Source: CAWBRY01 sp963791295 (GTDB lineage: Bacteria > Bacteroidota > Bacteroidia > Chitinophagales > Chitinophagaceae). Taken from it: DNA of 64,000 nt. This document shows positions 7,813 through 15,519 of this stretch, in pieces. Where the stretch lies: NCBI GenBank assembly GCA_963791295.1, contig CAWBRY010000001.1, forward strand, positions 62,001 through 126,000. The letters are read 5' to 3'. The notes below the pieces were generated by a model. The model was given only the letters and a program-made list of their open reading frames with translations, made no database searches and was not told the origin of the DNA. The position numbers and the translations under genes were made by a program. How positions within the stretch are numbered: position 1 is the stretch's first letter; every line of letters starts with the position of its first letter.

Positions 7813-8460
7813 TCAGAAAATCATTGGCAACCTTGCCTCGATATTATCCCAGGCCATCAATAATTGAACCGCGCCGTCTGTTTTTTCAAACACCATCGTG
7901 AAGTATTCGAGGTGACGGTTGGTCATACGAATAGGGATATCAAAGCGAGCAACATCTTTGGCGACGTCAGGTTTAAGGCCCCAGCTGTCAATATTTGAAT
8001 TGAAAATAACCGTCCATTTGTCGTCTTGTGGAATGCAATACAGTACATATCTGCCTGCTTTTATTTTTTTGCCCTGGATGGTAGCGTCCTGATAAAGTTG
8101 CATTTCAGATGCTTCATTGGCTCCCAAACGCCAGGGCTCACCATACTTTAAAAGATCATGAAACAGGCTGCGGCCCTGAAGGTGAGGTCTGCTGTAGATG
8201 ACCCTGGCCAGCGGAGGTGATGATTGGGTATTGGTCATTCTTAAAATGGGATAATCGATAGGATAATAGCTCATGTCCATCGGTGAGATGTCAAGAGGAG
8301 CGTAAGGATTAATCATTTTTTCCGAACGCACCGGGTTCAGGCTATCGATAGTCGTCTCTGTAGTGTTGACCGAAGCTTGCTTTTTTCCTTCCTTGTTGTT
8401 ACAGGAATAGCATATAAGGGAGAGAGAAAAATATAATAGCAAATACGTTAGAATCTTCAT
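7813..8460 (-). CDS. DUF2911 lipoprotein
   Basis: Predicted lipoprotein of 215 residues: hydrophobic signal MKILTYLLLYFSLSLICYS followed by Cys (C20) and NNKEGKK, fitting a lipobox. The DUF2911 domain fills the rest, with the paired signatures SPPLARVIYSRPHLQGRSLF near 76-95 and WRLGANEASEMQLY near 107-120. It is the downstream member of a tandem pair, 6 bp after the stop of a soluble paralogue. Function is unknown. Confidence 0.85.
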   Translation of the reverse strand: MKILTYLLLYFSLSLICYSCNNKEGKKQASVNTTETTIDSLNPVRSEKMINPYAPLDISPMDMSYYPIDYPILRMTNTQSSPPLARVIYSRPHLQGRSLFHDLLKYGEPWRLGANEASEMQLYQDATIQGKKIKAGRYVLYCIPQDDKWTVIFNSNIDSWGLKPDVAKDVARFDIPIRMTNRHLEYFTMVFEKTDGAVQLLMAWDNIEARLPMIF

Positions 8461-8466
8461 AATGCA

Positions 8467-9042
8467 TCACTTTAAAGTGTATATAGGCAATACAATTTTT
8501 GTTAAATCCCATTCGATGATCAACTTAAAACCACCCGTCGCTTTTTCAAATACCATCGTCAGTGCTTCTAATGCTTCATTGAGTTTTTGTACGGGTACTT
8601 CGAGCCGGAGAAAATCCTTTTTTATATTGTATTTAAAAGCGCCCCAGGTATCGGTTTCTGTATTTAAGATAATGGTCCACGTGTTTTCATTGATGAGGGC
8701 ATATAGAGTATAACGTCCTTTGGGAACTTTCTTATCTCCAATCCGGACTGAATTAAAAAATTCTATTTCAGTGGCTTCATTAGCGCCGAGTCTCCAAACC
8801 TCGCCATAGGGAATTAAATCGCCGAATACTACTCTTCCCGCTTTTTGGGGACGGCCGTAGATGACCCTTGCAGAAAGAGGATCATTCATTTTATCCTGGA
8901 CCTTCAGGATCGGATAGTTGTTGGGATAATAGCACATGTCCATGGGAGATTTATCCAGCGGCGGCATATTATCGGACTGTGCGACTATGGATGAGAACGG
9001 GATTATTACTAGCAAGAAGATTGAAAAAAAATTTCTTTTCAT
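8467..9042 (-). CDS. DUF2911 secreted protein
   Basis: A 191-residue exported protein with a signal peptide (MKRNFFSIFLLVIIPFSSIVAQ) and no lipobox, so probably periplasmic. The DUF2911 signatures SARVIYGRPQKAGR and WRLGANEATEIEFF are plain, and the C-terminal FEKATGGFKLIIEWD mirrors FEKTDGAVQLLMAWD in the lipoprotein paralogue just downstream. The pair most likely arose by tandem duplication, one copy being membrane anchored. A -7 box lies 16 nt upstream of its ATG. Confidence 0.85.
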   Translation of the reverse strand: MKRNFFSIFLLVIIPFSSIVAQSDNMPPLDKSPMDMCYYPNNYPILKVQDKMNDPLSARVIYGRPQKAGRVVFGDLIPYGEVWRLGANEATEIEFFNSVRIGDKKVPKGRYTLYALINENTWTIILNTETDTWGAFKYNIKKDFLRLEVPVQKLNEALEALTMVFEKATGGFKLIIEWDLTKIVLPIYTLK

Positions 9043-9058
9043 AAAAGTGAGCTATTTG

Positions 9059-9066
9059 CAAAAATA
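9059..9066 (-). promoter_or_regulatory. -7 box TATTTTTG for the DUF2911 pair
   Basis: The minus strand reads TATTTTTG, a full match to TAnnTTTG, 16 nt before the ATG at 9042. No good TTTG -33 element is seen at the usual spacing. Confidence 0.4.
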
Positions 9067-9095
9067 AACGGATTCACGTGTTCTGGGTAAAGCCA

Positions 9096-9704
9096 TCATT
9101 CATTTCCATTGCCGGCAGACAGGAGTTGTTCAAACTCCTGGCGGGCAAAAGGCTTGACCTCGGCCCAGAAATGACGATAGCATTCCTGAAAGCGTTGGTA
9201 GTGCTCTTCAAATAATTGAATTGCCTTATCACATTCAGTCAGGTATGCCGACCGCCTTACCAGACCTCCGAAACTCTTAAAGGTGCCCCAGGTTGATTGA
9301 TAATTAAACAGCCAGTTTTGCGACTGCATGTAAGGAAACATGATTGCAAAACGTTCGGGGAACCATTGCCGTTGCTTCTCCAGGTCGGCATAAACCTGCT
9401 TCGAAAAGCGCAATAAAGAATCACCGGGAAATTCCATTTCATCAGCAGCCAGGAAATGATCATAGATCACGTCGACAAAAGCTCCGCTATACAACCGGTA
9501 ATGGGGTCTTAGAATATCTTTGGCTTGCCTGGTAGCGTCGTGCGAATCGGTGAAATTATCGATGGAACGATGAAGTCCGATACCCATCTGGACCCGCAAA
9601 GGATATTCCAGTTTTTTTCGGCCCTTTACAAAATCGCTGATAAGATTTCCCAGCAGTATTTCAGGATTATTGAAAGAAAGATATGCGTGTGCGAGATAAT
9701 TCAT
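9096..9704 (-). CDS. Acyl carrier protein phosphodiesterase-like protein (AcpH/DUF479)
   Basis: A 202-residue HD-like all-helical protein of the AcpH family, which removes the 4'-phosphopantetheine group from holo-ACP. Family marks are the start MNYLAHAYLS, GNLISDFVKGRK at about 20-31, and HRSIDNFTDSH at about 46-56 with candidate metal ligands, then YDHFLA near 83. Start 9704 was taken because the family begins MNYLAHA; an in-frame ATG at 9770 would overlap the sdpI-like stop. Substrate in this organism is inferred from the family. Confidence 0.8.
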   Translation of the reverse strand: MNYLAHAYLSFNNPEILLGNLISDFVKGRKKLEYPLRVQMGIGLHRSIDNFTDSHDATRQAKDILRPHYRLYSGAFVDVIYDHFLAADEMEFPGDSLLRFSKQVYADLEKQRQWFPERFAIMFPYMQSQNWLFNYQSTWGTFKSFGGLVRRSAYLTECDKAIQLFEEHYQRFQECYRHFWAEVKPFARQEFEQLLSAGNGNE

Positions 9705-9766
9705 GAAGACCCGGCCAGGAATAAATTTTACTTTCAACGAAATAGGTGGGGTGCAAGTTACAGGTT

Positions 9767-10450
9767 TCAATTCCGGGGAACGGGGTCATTTAACTTCTGA
9801 TTTTTATGTTTCTTGTAAAGCCGGTAAGAATAAACGCCCGGTATAATAACAATAGTGATCGTGATAATAAGGAAGACAACCAGCGCCACAGTGGGGGGAG
9901 TAAAAAGGCAAATCACTGCGATCAGAAAGCCGCCGGCAAAAAATAGTTTACCTCCCAGCAAATGTGTCTTTCTCCAGATAAATTCATTTTCAAGGGTCCA
10001 GGGCAAGCGAAAGCCTGCAAAGTAATTGGGTTTGATATTGTGCATATAGTTTCCTATAAAACAAAATAGAAGACCTACTCCGGAGAATATTAAACGGAAG
10101 CTGAACTTCATATTACCATGTGTGCTGTTATAGATCAGCATACAGAGTATCGCTATAATGAAGACACTAAGCACAAATGCCATGCGATGTAAGCGACTCT
10201 TATTTTCCGAAGCACGTCTTTTTGGATCAATCTTATAAACGAGCGGCAGCAATAAATAAATAAATGCGGACATGAGGGTCATTGCCACCGTTAGAAGGAT
10301 CAATTCGTTCTTATTACCATATCGGTCAACCTCACCTTTTAAATTGAAATGTATGGCAATCTTTTCCGGAAGGCTATTCCAAACCAGTGCAAGATAAATG
10401 CCTGGTATAATCAGGATCAGCCAAATGATCCTTTTCATGAAAGTATCCAT
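9767..10450 (-). CDS. SdpI-like DUF1648 membrane protein
   Basis: A 227-residue membrane protein with about six hydrophobic helices. The N-terminal DUF1648 motif is clear (LPEKIAIHFNLKGEVDRYGNK, about 28-48), and the C-terminal half contains the SdpI-type NYFAGFRLPWTLENEFIWRKTH. In Bacillus, SdpI gives immunity to the SdpC toxin and cooperates with the ArsR repressor SdpR. Here it follows an SdpR-like gene by 3 bp, reproducing that pair, but no SdpC-like toxin is in the window. ATGs at 10450 and 10438 are both possible. Confidence 0.82.
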   Translation of the reverse strand: MDTFMKRIIWLILIIPGIYLALVWNSLPEKIAIHFNLKGEVDRYGNKNELILLTVAMTLMSAFIYLLLPLVYKIDPKRRASENKSRLHRMAFVLSVFIIAILCMLIYNSTHGNMKFSFRLIFSGVGLLFCFIGNYMHNIKPNYFAGFRLPWTLENEFIWRKTHLLGGKLFFAGGFLIAVICLFTPPTVALVVFLIITITIVIIPGVYSYRLYKKHKNQKLNDPVPRN

Positions 10451-10453
10451 CGT

Positions 10454-10717
10454 TTATTTTTTTTTGGTTTTGAATTGCATCAACCATTTCAGTATCTCGT
10501 CCACTACCGTCGTGTTTAGCGAATAATAAATGAACTGGCCTTCCTTTTGGGCAACCACCAGCTTCGCCTGCTTAAGAAGGTCGAGATGGTGTGAGATGCT
10601 GGGGCCGGAGATATTGAATTTTTCAACTATCTCGCCGGCCGTCATGTCCCTTTCCTGCAGCATTTGAAGGATTTGCCGGCGGGTAGGATCATTTAGCGCT
10701 TTAAACACAATATTCAT
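10454..10717 (-). CDS. ArsR/SdpR-family autorepressor
   Basis: An 87-residue winged-helix regulator: MNIVFKALNDPTRRQILQML at the start, recognition helix in GPSISHHLDLLKQAKLVV (about 38-55), wing QKEGQFIYYSL (57-67). There are no cysteine pairs, so it is not a metal sensor of the ArsR/SmtB kind; the sequence fits the SdpR autorepressor type. It leads a two-gene operon with the SdpI-like gene, and a 22-bp palindrome 24 bp upstream of its ATG is the expected operator. Confidence 0.88.
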   Translation of the reverse strand: MNIVFKALNDPTRRQILQMLQERDMTAGEIVEKFNISGPSISHHLDLLKQAKLVVAQKEGQFIYYSLNTTVVDEILKWLMQFKTKKK

Positions 10718-10740
10718 AGTAACTCGATTCGATGTTTGTA

Positions 10741-10762
10741 TATTTAGACAAATATCTAAATA
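10741..10762. promoter_or_regulatory. Operator TATTTAGA-N6-TCTAAATA of the sdpRI-like operon
   Basis: Perfect 8-bp inverted arms with a 6-bp centre (CAAATA), 24 bp before the ArsR-family start codon. AT-rich arms of this size and position are typical of ArsR-family autorepressor sites, so it probably binds the adjacent regulator. Confidence 0.65.
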
Positions 10763-10865
10763 CTCAATGACACTTCCAAATCTTTTTTTTATTTATCCTA
10801 AGGAAATGTTAGGGTAAGGGATGACCGGCCGTTAAGAATGTCGGGCGGTATACTTTTAAGAGTTG

Positions 10866-10883
10866 TGTTAACAGCAGTTAACA
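10866..10883. promoter_or_regulatory. Palindrome TGTTAAC-AGCA-GTTAACA
   Basis: Perfect 7-bp arms in the divergent gap, 117 bp upstream of the secreted-protein gene at 11000. A near copy (TTAACA, CAGTTAAC) lies at 5161-5176 upstream of the paralogous gene. It may be a shared regulator site. Confidence 0.4.
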
Positions 10884-10937
10884 GAGCACACCACTAGTCA
10901 CAATTGGCTTGCGGTCGGGTGTAACCTAATCTAGATT

Positions 10938-10949
10938 TGTGACGTCACA
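10938..10949. promoter_or_regulatory. Perfect palindrome TGTGACGTCACA
   Basis: A 12-bp perfect palindrome 51 bp upstream of the ATG at 11000. It contains TGTGA and TCACA half-sites of the CRP/FNR type, but with a 2-bp rather than 6-bp spacer. Role inferred from position. Confidence 0.35.
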
Positions 10950-10999
10950 CTTACAGAAGAAAAAATAATAAACCCTAAACCTTCTAAATTTTCTCGTAT

Positions 11000-11437
11000 A
11001 TGAAAAAGATGATTCTGATGCTGGCAATTGCTGTAACAACCCTATCTGCCTTTGCCGGGGAAGACAAAGTGAACCCTCAAGTCCTGAATGCTTTTAAAAG
11101 CGAATTCAATACTGCCAAAGAGGTGGAATGGACTATCGGCATTAATTTTTACAAAGCCGCTTTTATCTTTAACGACAAACATGTGTTTGCTTTTTATAAT
11201 CACGAAGGCGAATTACTGGGGGTAACCCGATTTGTCAGTCCGGTAGACCTGCCGCTGAATTTGCAAATCAGTTTGAAGAAGAAGTACGGCAATTATTGGG
11301 TCAGTGATCTGTTTGAAGTGGCAAAAACTGAAGGAACCAGTTACTACCTGACTTTGGAGGATGCTAATACAAAAACCGTTGTCAAAGCTTCTGCCGACAG
11401 CGATTGGACAGTATTCAAGAAAAAAGGAAAATCATAA
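11000..11437 (+). CDS. Small secreted protein, paralogue of the gene at 5381
   Basis: A 145-residue exported protein with signal peptide MKKMILMLAIAVTTLSAFA. The mature chain (NPQVLNAFKSEFNTAKEVEWTIG, then beta-rich segments FYNHEGELLGVTRFV and TSYYLTLEDANTKTVVKASA) parallels the protein at 5381-5824 along its whole length. Both have the length and strand pattern of PepSY-like periplasmic proteins of Bacteroidota. Function unknown. A hairpin terminator follows at 11494. Confidence 0.75.
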   Translation: MKKMILMLAIAVTTLSAFAGEDKVNPQVLNAFKSEFNTAKEVEWTIGINFYKAAFIFNDKHVFAFYNHEGELLGVTRFVSPVDLPLNLQISLKKKYGNYWVSDLFEVAKTEGTSYYLTLEDANTKTVVKASADSDWTVFKKKGKS

Positions 11438-11493
11438 ATCAGGTCTGGAACTTATCCGGACAAGATGTTAGTTTTGGTGTGTGGTAAAACAAG

Positions 11494-11526
11494 CCCCGTC
11501 CTTCTTCTTCAGGAGACGGGGTTTTG
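11494..11526 (+). terminator. Rho-independent terminator after the secreted-protein gene
   Basis: Stem CCCCGTC / GACGGGG with a 14-nt loop followed by TTTT. It separates the secreted-protein gene from the promoter of the deoxyhypusine synthase homologue. Confidence 0.65.
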
Positions 11527-11536
11527 TATTTTAGTC

Positions 11537-11544
11537 TAATTTTG
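11537..11544 (+). promoter_or_regulatory. -7 box TAATTTTG for the DHS homologue
   Basis: A full TAnnTTTG match only 5 nt upstream of the ATG at 11550, directly after the preceding terminator. No TTTG lies at the usual -33 spacing. If used, the mRNA would be leaderless. Confidence 0.4.
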
Positions 11545-11549
11545 GCGCT

Positions 11550-12524
11550 ATGGCCAAAGGACCCGTTTCCACATTTATTGAATACCACTACCGCCACTTC
11601 AATGCCGCCGCATTGATGGACGCCGCGAAAGGTTATGAAAAACATTTGCAGGAAGGAGGCAAGATGATGGTGACTCTTGCAGGTGCAATGAGCACTGCAG
11701 AGCTTGGACTCAGCCTTGCAGAAATGATCAGAAAAGATAAAGTTGCCATCATTTGTTGTACCGGCGCAAACCTGGAAGAAGACATCATGAACCTGGTGGC
11801 TCATAGTCATTATAAAAGAGTCCCAAACTATCGCGAATTAACTCCTCAGGATGAATGGAAACTATTGGAAGGTCATTTTAACCGCGTAACGGATACCTGC
11901 ATTCCGGAGGAAGAAGCATTCCGACGACTTCAACAACATATTTATAAGTTATGGAAAGAAGCCGATGGCAGTGGCGCAAGATATTTCCCGCATGAATATA
12001 TGTACCAGATGCTGTTGAGTGGTGTACTGGAACAATACTATGAGATAGATCCGAAGAATAGCTGGATGCTGGCAGCAGCTCAAAAGAATATTCCCATTGT
12101 CGTGCCCGGCTGGGAAGACAGCACTATGGGAAATATTTTTGCTTCCTATATTATTAAGGAACAATTGAAGGCTTCCACCATGAAGAGTGGGATTGAATAT
12201 ATGGTGTGGTTAAGTGATTGGTACCGGAATAATTCAAAAGGGAAAGGAGTTGGTTTCTTTCAGATTGGTGGAGGCATTGCCGGCGACTTTCCGATTTGCG
12301 TTGTGCCCATGATGTACCAGGATTTGGAATGGCATGACGTGCCTTTCTGGAGCTATTTCTGCCAAATTAGTGACTCTACAACCTCGTATGGCTCCTATTC
12401 AGGGGCTGTTCCGAATGAAAAAATTACATGGGGTAAACTGGATATCGATACGCCGAAATTTATCGTAGAAAGCGATGCTACTATCGTCGCTCCCCTCATC
12501 TTCGCCTGGATACTGGAATGGTAA
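11550..12524 (+). CDS. Deoxyhypusine synthase family protein
   Basis: A 324-residue homologue of deoxyhypusine synthase, which in eukaryotes and archaea transfers the aminobutyl group of spermidine to eIF5A. The NAD-binding Rossmann signatures are present (TGANLEEDIMN at 71-81, GGGIAGDFPIC at 240-250), and the catalytic lysine aligns with K296 in KITWGKLDID (291-300), equivalent to human K329. The histidine near the glycine triplet in the human enzyme is replaced by GDF. Bacteria lack eIF5A, so a polyamine product such as homospermidine, or another acceptor, is more plausible. No other polyamine gene is adjacent. Confidence 0.88.
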   Translation: MAKGPVSTFIEYHYRHFNAAALMDAAKGYEKHLQEGGKMMVTLAGAMSTAELGLSLAEMIRKDKVAIICCTGANLEEDIMNLVAHSHYKRVPNYRELTPQDEWKLLEGHFNRVTDTCIPEEEAFRRLQQHIYKLWKEADGSGARYFPHEYMYQMLLSGVLEQYYEIDPKNSWMLAAAQKNIPIVVPGWEDSTMGNIFASYIIKEQLKASTMKSGIEYMVWLSDWYRNNSKGKGVGFFQIGGGIAGDFPICVVPMMYQDLEWHDVPFWSYFCQISDSTTSYGSYSGAVPNEKITWGKLDIDTPKFIVESDATIVAPLIFAWILEW

Positions 12525-12540
12525 CCTATCTAAAAAAATT

Positions 12541-12572
12541 ACCCCGACGGAGTCCGTCGGGGTTTGCTTTTA
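12541..12572 (+). terminator. Strong terminator after the DHS homologue
   Basis: Nine-base stem ACCCCGACG / CGTCGGGGT with loop GAGTC, then TTGCTTTT. It lies 17 bp past the stop codon. Confidence 0.85.
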
Positions 12573-12709
12573 TGGCGAAAGGTATGGATCAATGGACCTT
12601 TCACGGTCACCGGGTCATTCGAGGCTTTTCAATGGAAAACTAATAGATAGACTTGGAGATGGCCGGAAGGTTTAATGACTCAGGCAGGAGGAATTAAAGC
12701 GAAGAAGTA

Positions 12710-13168
12710 TCAGTTGGTCACCGAAATTTTTTCCACGCGACGTAGATGGCGACCTCCTTCAAAGTGAGTCGTCAGGAATATCCCAACCATCTTCTCCGCA
12801 TCTCCTTCCCGAACGAATTTTGCCGGAATACAAATAATGTTGGCGTTATTATGTTCGCGGGCCAATTGTGCCAGCTCCTCACCCCAACATACGGCGGCGC
12901 GGATATCGGAATGTTTGTTAGCTGTAATCGCCACTCCGTTGGCACTGCCGCAGATCAGGATGCCAAAAGCAGCATCTCCTTTTTCAACGGCAACAGCAAC
13001 CGGATGCGCAAAATCGGGATAGTCAACGGAGTCTTTGGAATCCGTTCCATAATCTGTGAAGAGAAACCCTTTTCCTTCCAAAAAAGAAATCAGGTCTTCC
13101 TTGTATTCATAACCGGCGTGATCACTGCCTATCGCAATGGGCTTCTTAAGATCAAAAGGGGAATGCAT
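12710..13168 (-). CDS. rpiB: Ribose 5-phosphate isomerase B
   Basis: A 152-residue RpiB/LacAB-family isomerase interconverting ribose 5-phosphate and ribulose 5-phosphate in the pentose phosphate pathway. Visible motifs: IGSDHAGYEYKE at about 12-23, DYPDFAHPVA near 47, the active-site loop ILICGSANGVAI near 70-81 with its Cys, and AREHNNANIICIPAKF near 106-121. Full length. It lies between tatC and the convergent DHS homologue. Confidence 0.9.
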   Translation of the reverse strand: MHSPFDLKKPIAIGSDHAGYEYKEDLISFLEGKGFLFTDYGTDSKDSVDYPDFAHPVAVAVEKGDAAFGILICGSANGVAITANKHSDIRAAVCWGEELAQLAREHNNANIICIPAKFVREGDAEKMVGIFLTTHFEGGRHLRRVEKISVTN

Positions 13169-13255
13169 AGTTGTTTGGGATAAATTAAACCCTGACGAAA
13201 ATGAAATGAGCCGATGTAAAATTAGGGAACTTTCAACTCATCGATCCGATACATA

Positions 13256-14110
13256 TCAACTCCATTCCTTCATTTCTTTTTCCTTCTGCCGGGCGATGCG
13301 GGAAGCGATGATAATACTGGCTTCATACAATGCATAGAGAGGGATCGTAACTATTGTCAGACTAAAAGGATCAGTGGACGGAGTGATAATGGCCGCAGCA
13401 ATCAGGATGACTATAAAAGCATGACGACGGTATTTCCGCAGGAAGTTACCAGTGACGATACCGATCCTGGCTAATACATTCACGACCAATGGAAGTTGAA
13501 ATAGAACGCCGATGCCCACGGTAGTCCATACCAGGTTTTCTACATAATCAGAAAAGGTGGGTTTGATTTCAATAAGGGGACTAAGCTTATACGTAAAGTA
13601 AAAATTGATCATGAAAGGAGTGAGAATAAAATAACCAAAAGCCACGCCGAGGAAAAAAAGAAATGATACCCAGAATATGATTCCCTTCGTTTTCCTCCTT
13701 TCTTTTTCCGACAGCGCAGGGACGACAAATCTCCAAAATTCCCAAAACACATACGGAAAAGCCATAATGAATCCGCCTACAAATGCAATGGTAAAGCTGG
13801 CGACAAACTGCTCCGTCATGGCATTACTAAGGAAGCTGACAGTTGCATCGCCGAAGCAAAGGGTGGTACCAACGCCTACCAGGTGACCCAATTTGCAAAA
13901 CCAACCATAGCTGACGAAGGTTTTATGGGCGGGTCCCATCAAGATCTTATCGACTACAAAATCAGAATAGATAAATACGACTATGGCGCAGATCAATATC
14001 GCCACGACCGCCCGGATAACATGCCAGCGCAGGTCCTCCAGATGATCAATAAATGACATCTCCGCATTCTTGTCCTTCTTCCTCCTGTTAAAAAAATCCA
14101 GTAAACCCAT
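13256..14110 (-). CDS. tatC: Sec-independent protein translocase TatC
   Basis: Core subunit of the twin-arginine translocase, 284 residues with six transmembrane helices. The N-terminal SFIDHLEDLRWHVIRA is the conserved TatC signature; FYFTYKLSPLIEIKPTFSDYV fits the periplasmic loop before helix 4. TatC has an insertion near residues 68-95 (YGWFCKLGHLVGVGTTLCFGDA). Start 14110 (MGLLDFFNRRKKD) is chosen over an upstream hydrophobic extension at 14146 because the -7 box at 14128-14135 lies just before it. No tatA gene is adjacent. Confidence 0.92.
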   Translation of the reverse strand: MGLLDFFNRRKKDKNAEMSFIDHLEDLRWHVIRAVVAILICAIVVFIYSDFVVDKILMGPAHKTFVSYGWFCKLGHLVGVGTTLCFGDATVSFLSNAMTEQFVASFTIAFVGGFIMAFPYVFWEFWRFVVPALSEKERRKTKGIIFWVSFLFFLGVAFGYFILTPFMINFYFTYKLSPLIEIKPTFSDYVENLVWTTVGIGVLFQLPLVVNVLARIGIVTGNFLRKYRRHAFIVILIAAAIITPSTDPFSLTIVTIPLYALYEASIIIASRIARQKEKEMKEWS

Positions 14111-14127
14111 CAGCAATAATAGAGGGG

Positions 14128-14135
14128 CAAAGATA
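14128..14135 (-). promoter_or_regulatory. -7 box TATCTTTG for tatC
   Basis: The minus strand reads TATCTTTG 17 nt before the tatC ATG at 14110. It makes the longer reading from 14146 unlikely because that codon would precede the transcription start. Confidence 0.45.
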
Positions 14136-14144
14136 GATGCTAAC

Positions 14145-14172
14145 ATCTAGTATCTGGCATCTGGTATCCAGT
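14145..14172. repeat. Four tandem 7-bp units (ATCTAGT, ATCTGGC, ATCTGGT, ATCCAGT)
   Basis: A short degenerate heptamer array fills the gap between the CNNM gene stop and tatC. Copy number could vary by slippage. It may be one copy of a dispersed intergenic repeat. Confidence 0.6.
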
Positions 14173-14173
14173 A

Positions 14174-15424
14174 TCATTTGAGCTTCTTCATCTTTACCAT
14201 TTCAATTCTTGTATCGCTCACATTGATGATATCGAATTCATAGTCATCAATAATGATCCTCTCCTTCTGGCGGGGGATCGTCTCGTGGTAGTTAATGATG
14301 AGGCCGGAAAGCGTTTCAGACTCATCTTTTGGAAATTCAAGATTGTATTTTTCTTCCAGGTAATCCAATTCCAGCCTGCCGGAAAAAATATATTCATTTT
14401 CTGCAATCTGTTTTTCTACAAATTCTTCTGTATCATATTCATCCTGTATCTCACCAAATAGTTCTTCAAGCACATCCTCCATCGTAATGATGCCGGCAGT
14501 GCCTCCAAACTCATCCACCACCCATGCTATGCTCTTCCTTTCCTTTGTGAACTTACTGATCAAATCAGCCGCGCTCATACTTTCCGGGACAGCAGGAATA
14601 GGTAGTAACACGGATTGAATATTTGACGGCCTCTTGAAGAGATCAAGCTGATGGATGTACCCGACGATATGATCAATATTATTTTCAAAGACCACTAATT
14701 TGCTCAATTTAGTCTCGACAAATTTTTTCTTTACCTCTTCCATAGAAGCGCGACTATCGATCCCCGTTACTTCCTTCCTGGGAACCAGGCATTGCCGGAT
14801 CTTCACCCTGGGCAACTCCTGCGCATTTTCCATTAGTTGAGTATTTCGCTCCTGTCTTTCTTCGTCCATGTTTTGGTGAAACAAATATTTCAGATCGCTG
14901 CGTTTGAAAGGTTCTTTGTTTTTATCAAGACGGATATTAAAAACATATTTCAGTATCCATTCGGAAAGGTCGATCAATCCGATGGCCACCGGGCTGAACA
15001 TTTGATAAAAGAAATCGGTGATATAAGCTGTCGATGCAAGGAGCGCATTACTCTTTGCCCTGAATATCGCTCTTGGAATAAACTCTGCAAATATGAGCAC
15101 CACGAAAGTCGCGAGTATGATTTCAATTAAAAGATGAACAAAATCAGAACCAAGATTCAGGTTTGCCCAAAGGAAGGCCATCATATTACTGATGTGAAGT
15201 CCAAAGAAAACGAGGAAGATATTGAAACCAATCAGGGTGGTCCCGAGAAACCGGGCCGGAGAATCCACGAATTTTGAGAGGATCTGCGTTGAGGGAACTC
15301 CTTGCTTTTTCTTGATCTCAATACTCAGCCTGTTGGCACTATAAAAAGCCATTTCTATGCCCGCAAAAAACCCCATCAACAGAAGGGTAAGGACAAAGAA
15401 AAATATCACCTTCATCGCTTCCAT
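14174..15424 (-). CDS. CNNM/CorC (hemolysin-type) transporter, GldE-like
   Basis: A 416-residue inner-membrane protein: N-terminal DUF21/CNNM domain with about four helices (AGIEMAFYSANRL near 21-33), paired CBS domains around residues 200-320 (QCLVPRKEVTGID; SIAWVVDEFGGTAGIITMEDVLEELFGEI) and a C-terminal CorC_HlyC domain from about 340. Members move Mg2+ or other divalent cations. GldE, needed for flavobacterial gliding, has this architecture; with gldC and gldH in the window a GldE role is possible but not proven. ATG at 15424 or 15415. Confidence 0.85.
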   Translation of the reverse strand: MEAMKVIFFFVLTLLLMGFFAGIEMAFYSANRLSIEIKKKQGVPSTQILSKFVDSPARFLGTTLIGFNIFLVFFGLHISNMMAFLWANLNLGSDFVHLLIEIILATFVVLIFAEFIPRAIFRAKSNALLASTAYITDFFYQMFSPVAIGLIDLSEWILKYVFNIRLDKNKEPFKRSDLKYLFHQNMDEERQERNTQLMENAQELPRVKIRQCLVPRKEVTGIDSRASMEEVKKKFVETKLSKLVVFENNIDHIVGYIHQLDLFKRPSNIQSVLLPIPAVPESMSAADLISKFTKERKSIAWVVDEFGGTAGIITMEDVLEELFGEIQDEYDTEEFVEKQIAENEYIFSGRLELDYLEEKYNLEFPKDESETLSGLIINYHETIPRQKERIIIDDYEFDIINVSDTRIEMVKMKKLK

Positions 15425-15519
15425 AGAGTAAAGGTAAAGAATCGCTTATACCCTCTCGAGTAACCGGTTGAAATAAATGATGAAACAGGTATTTTCCTGC
15501 AGACAGAATAGTAAGATCA

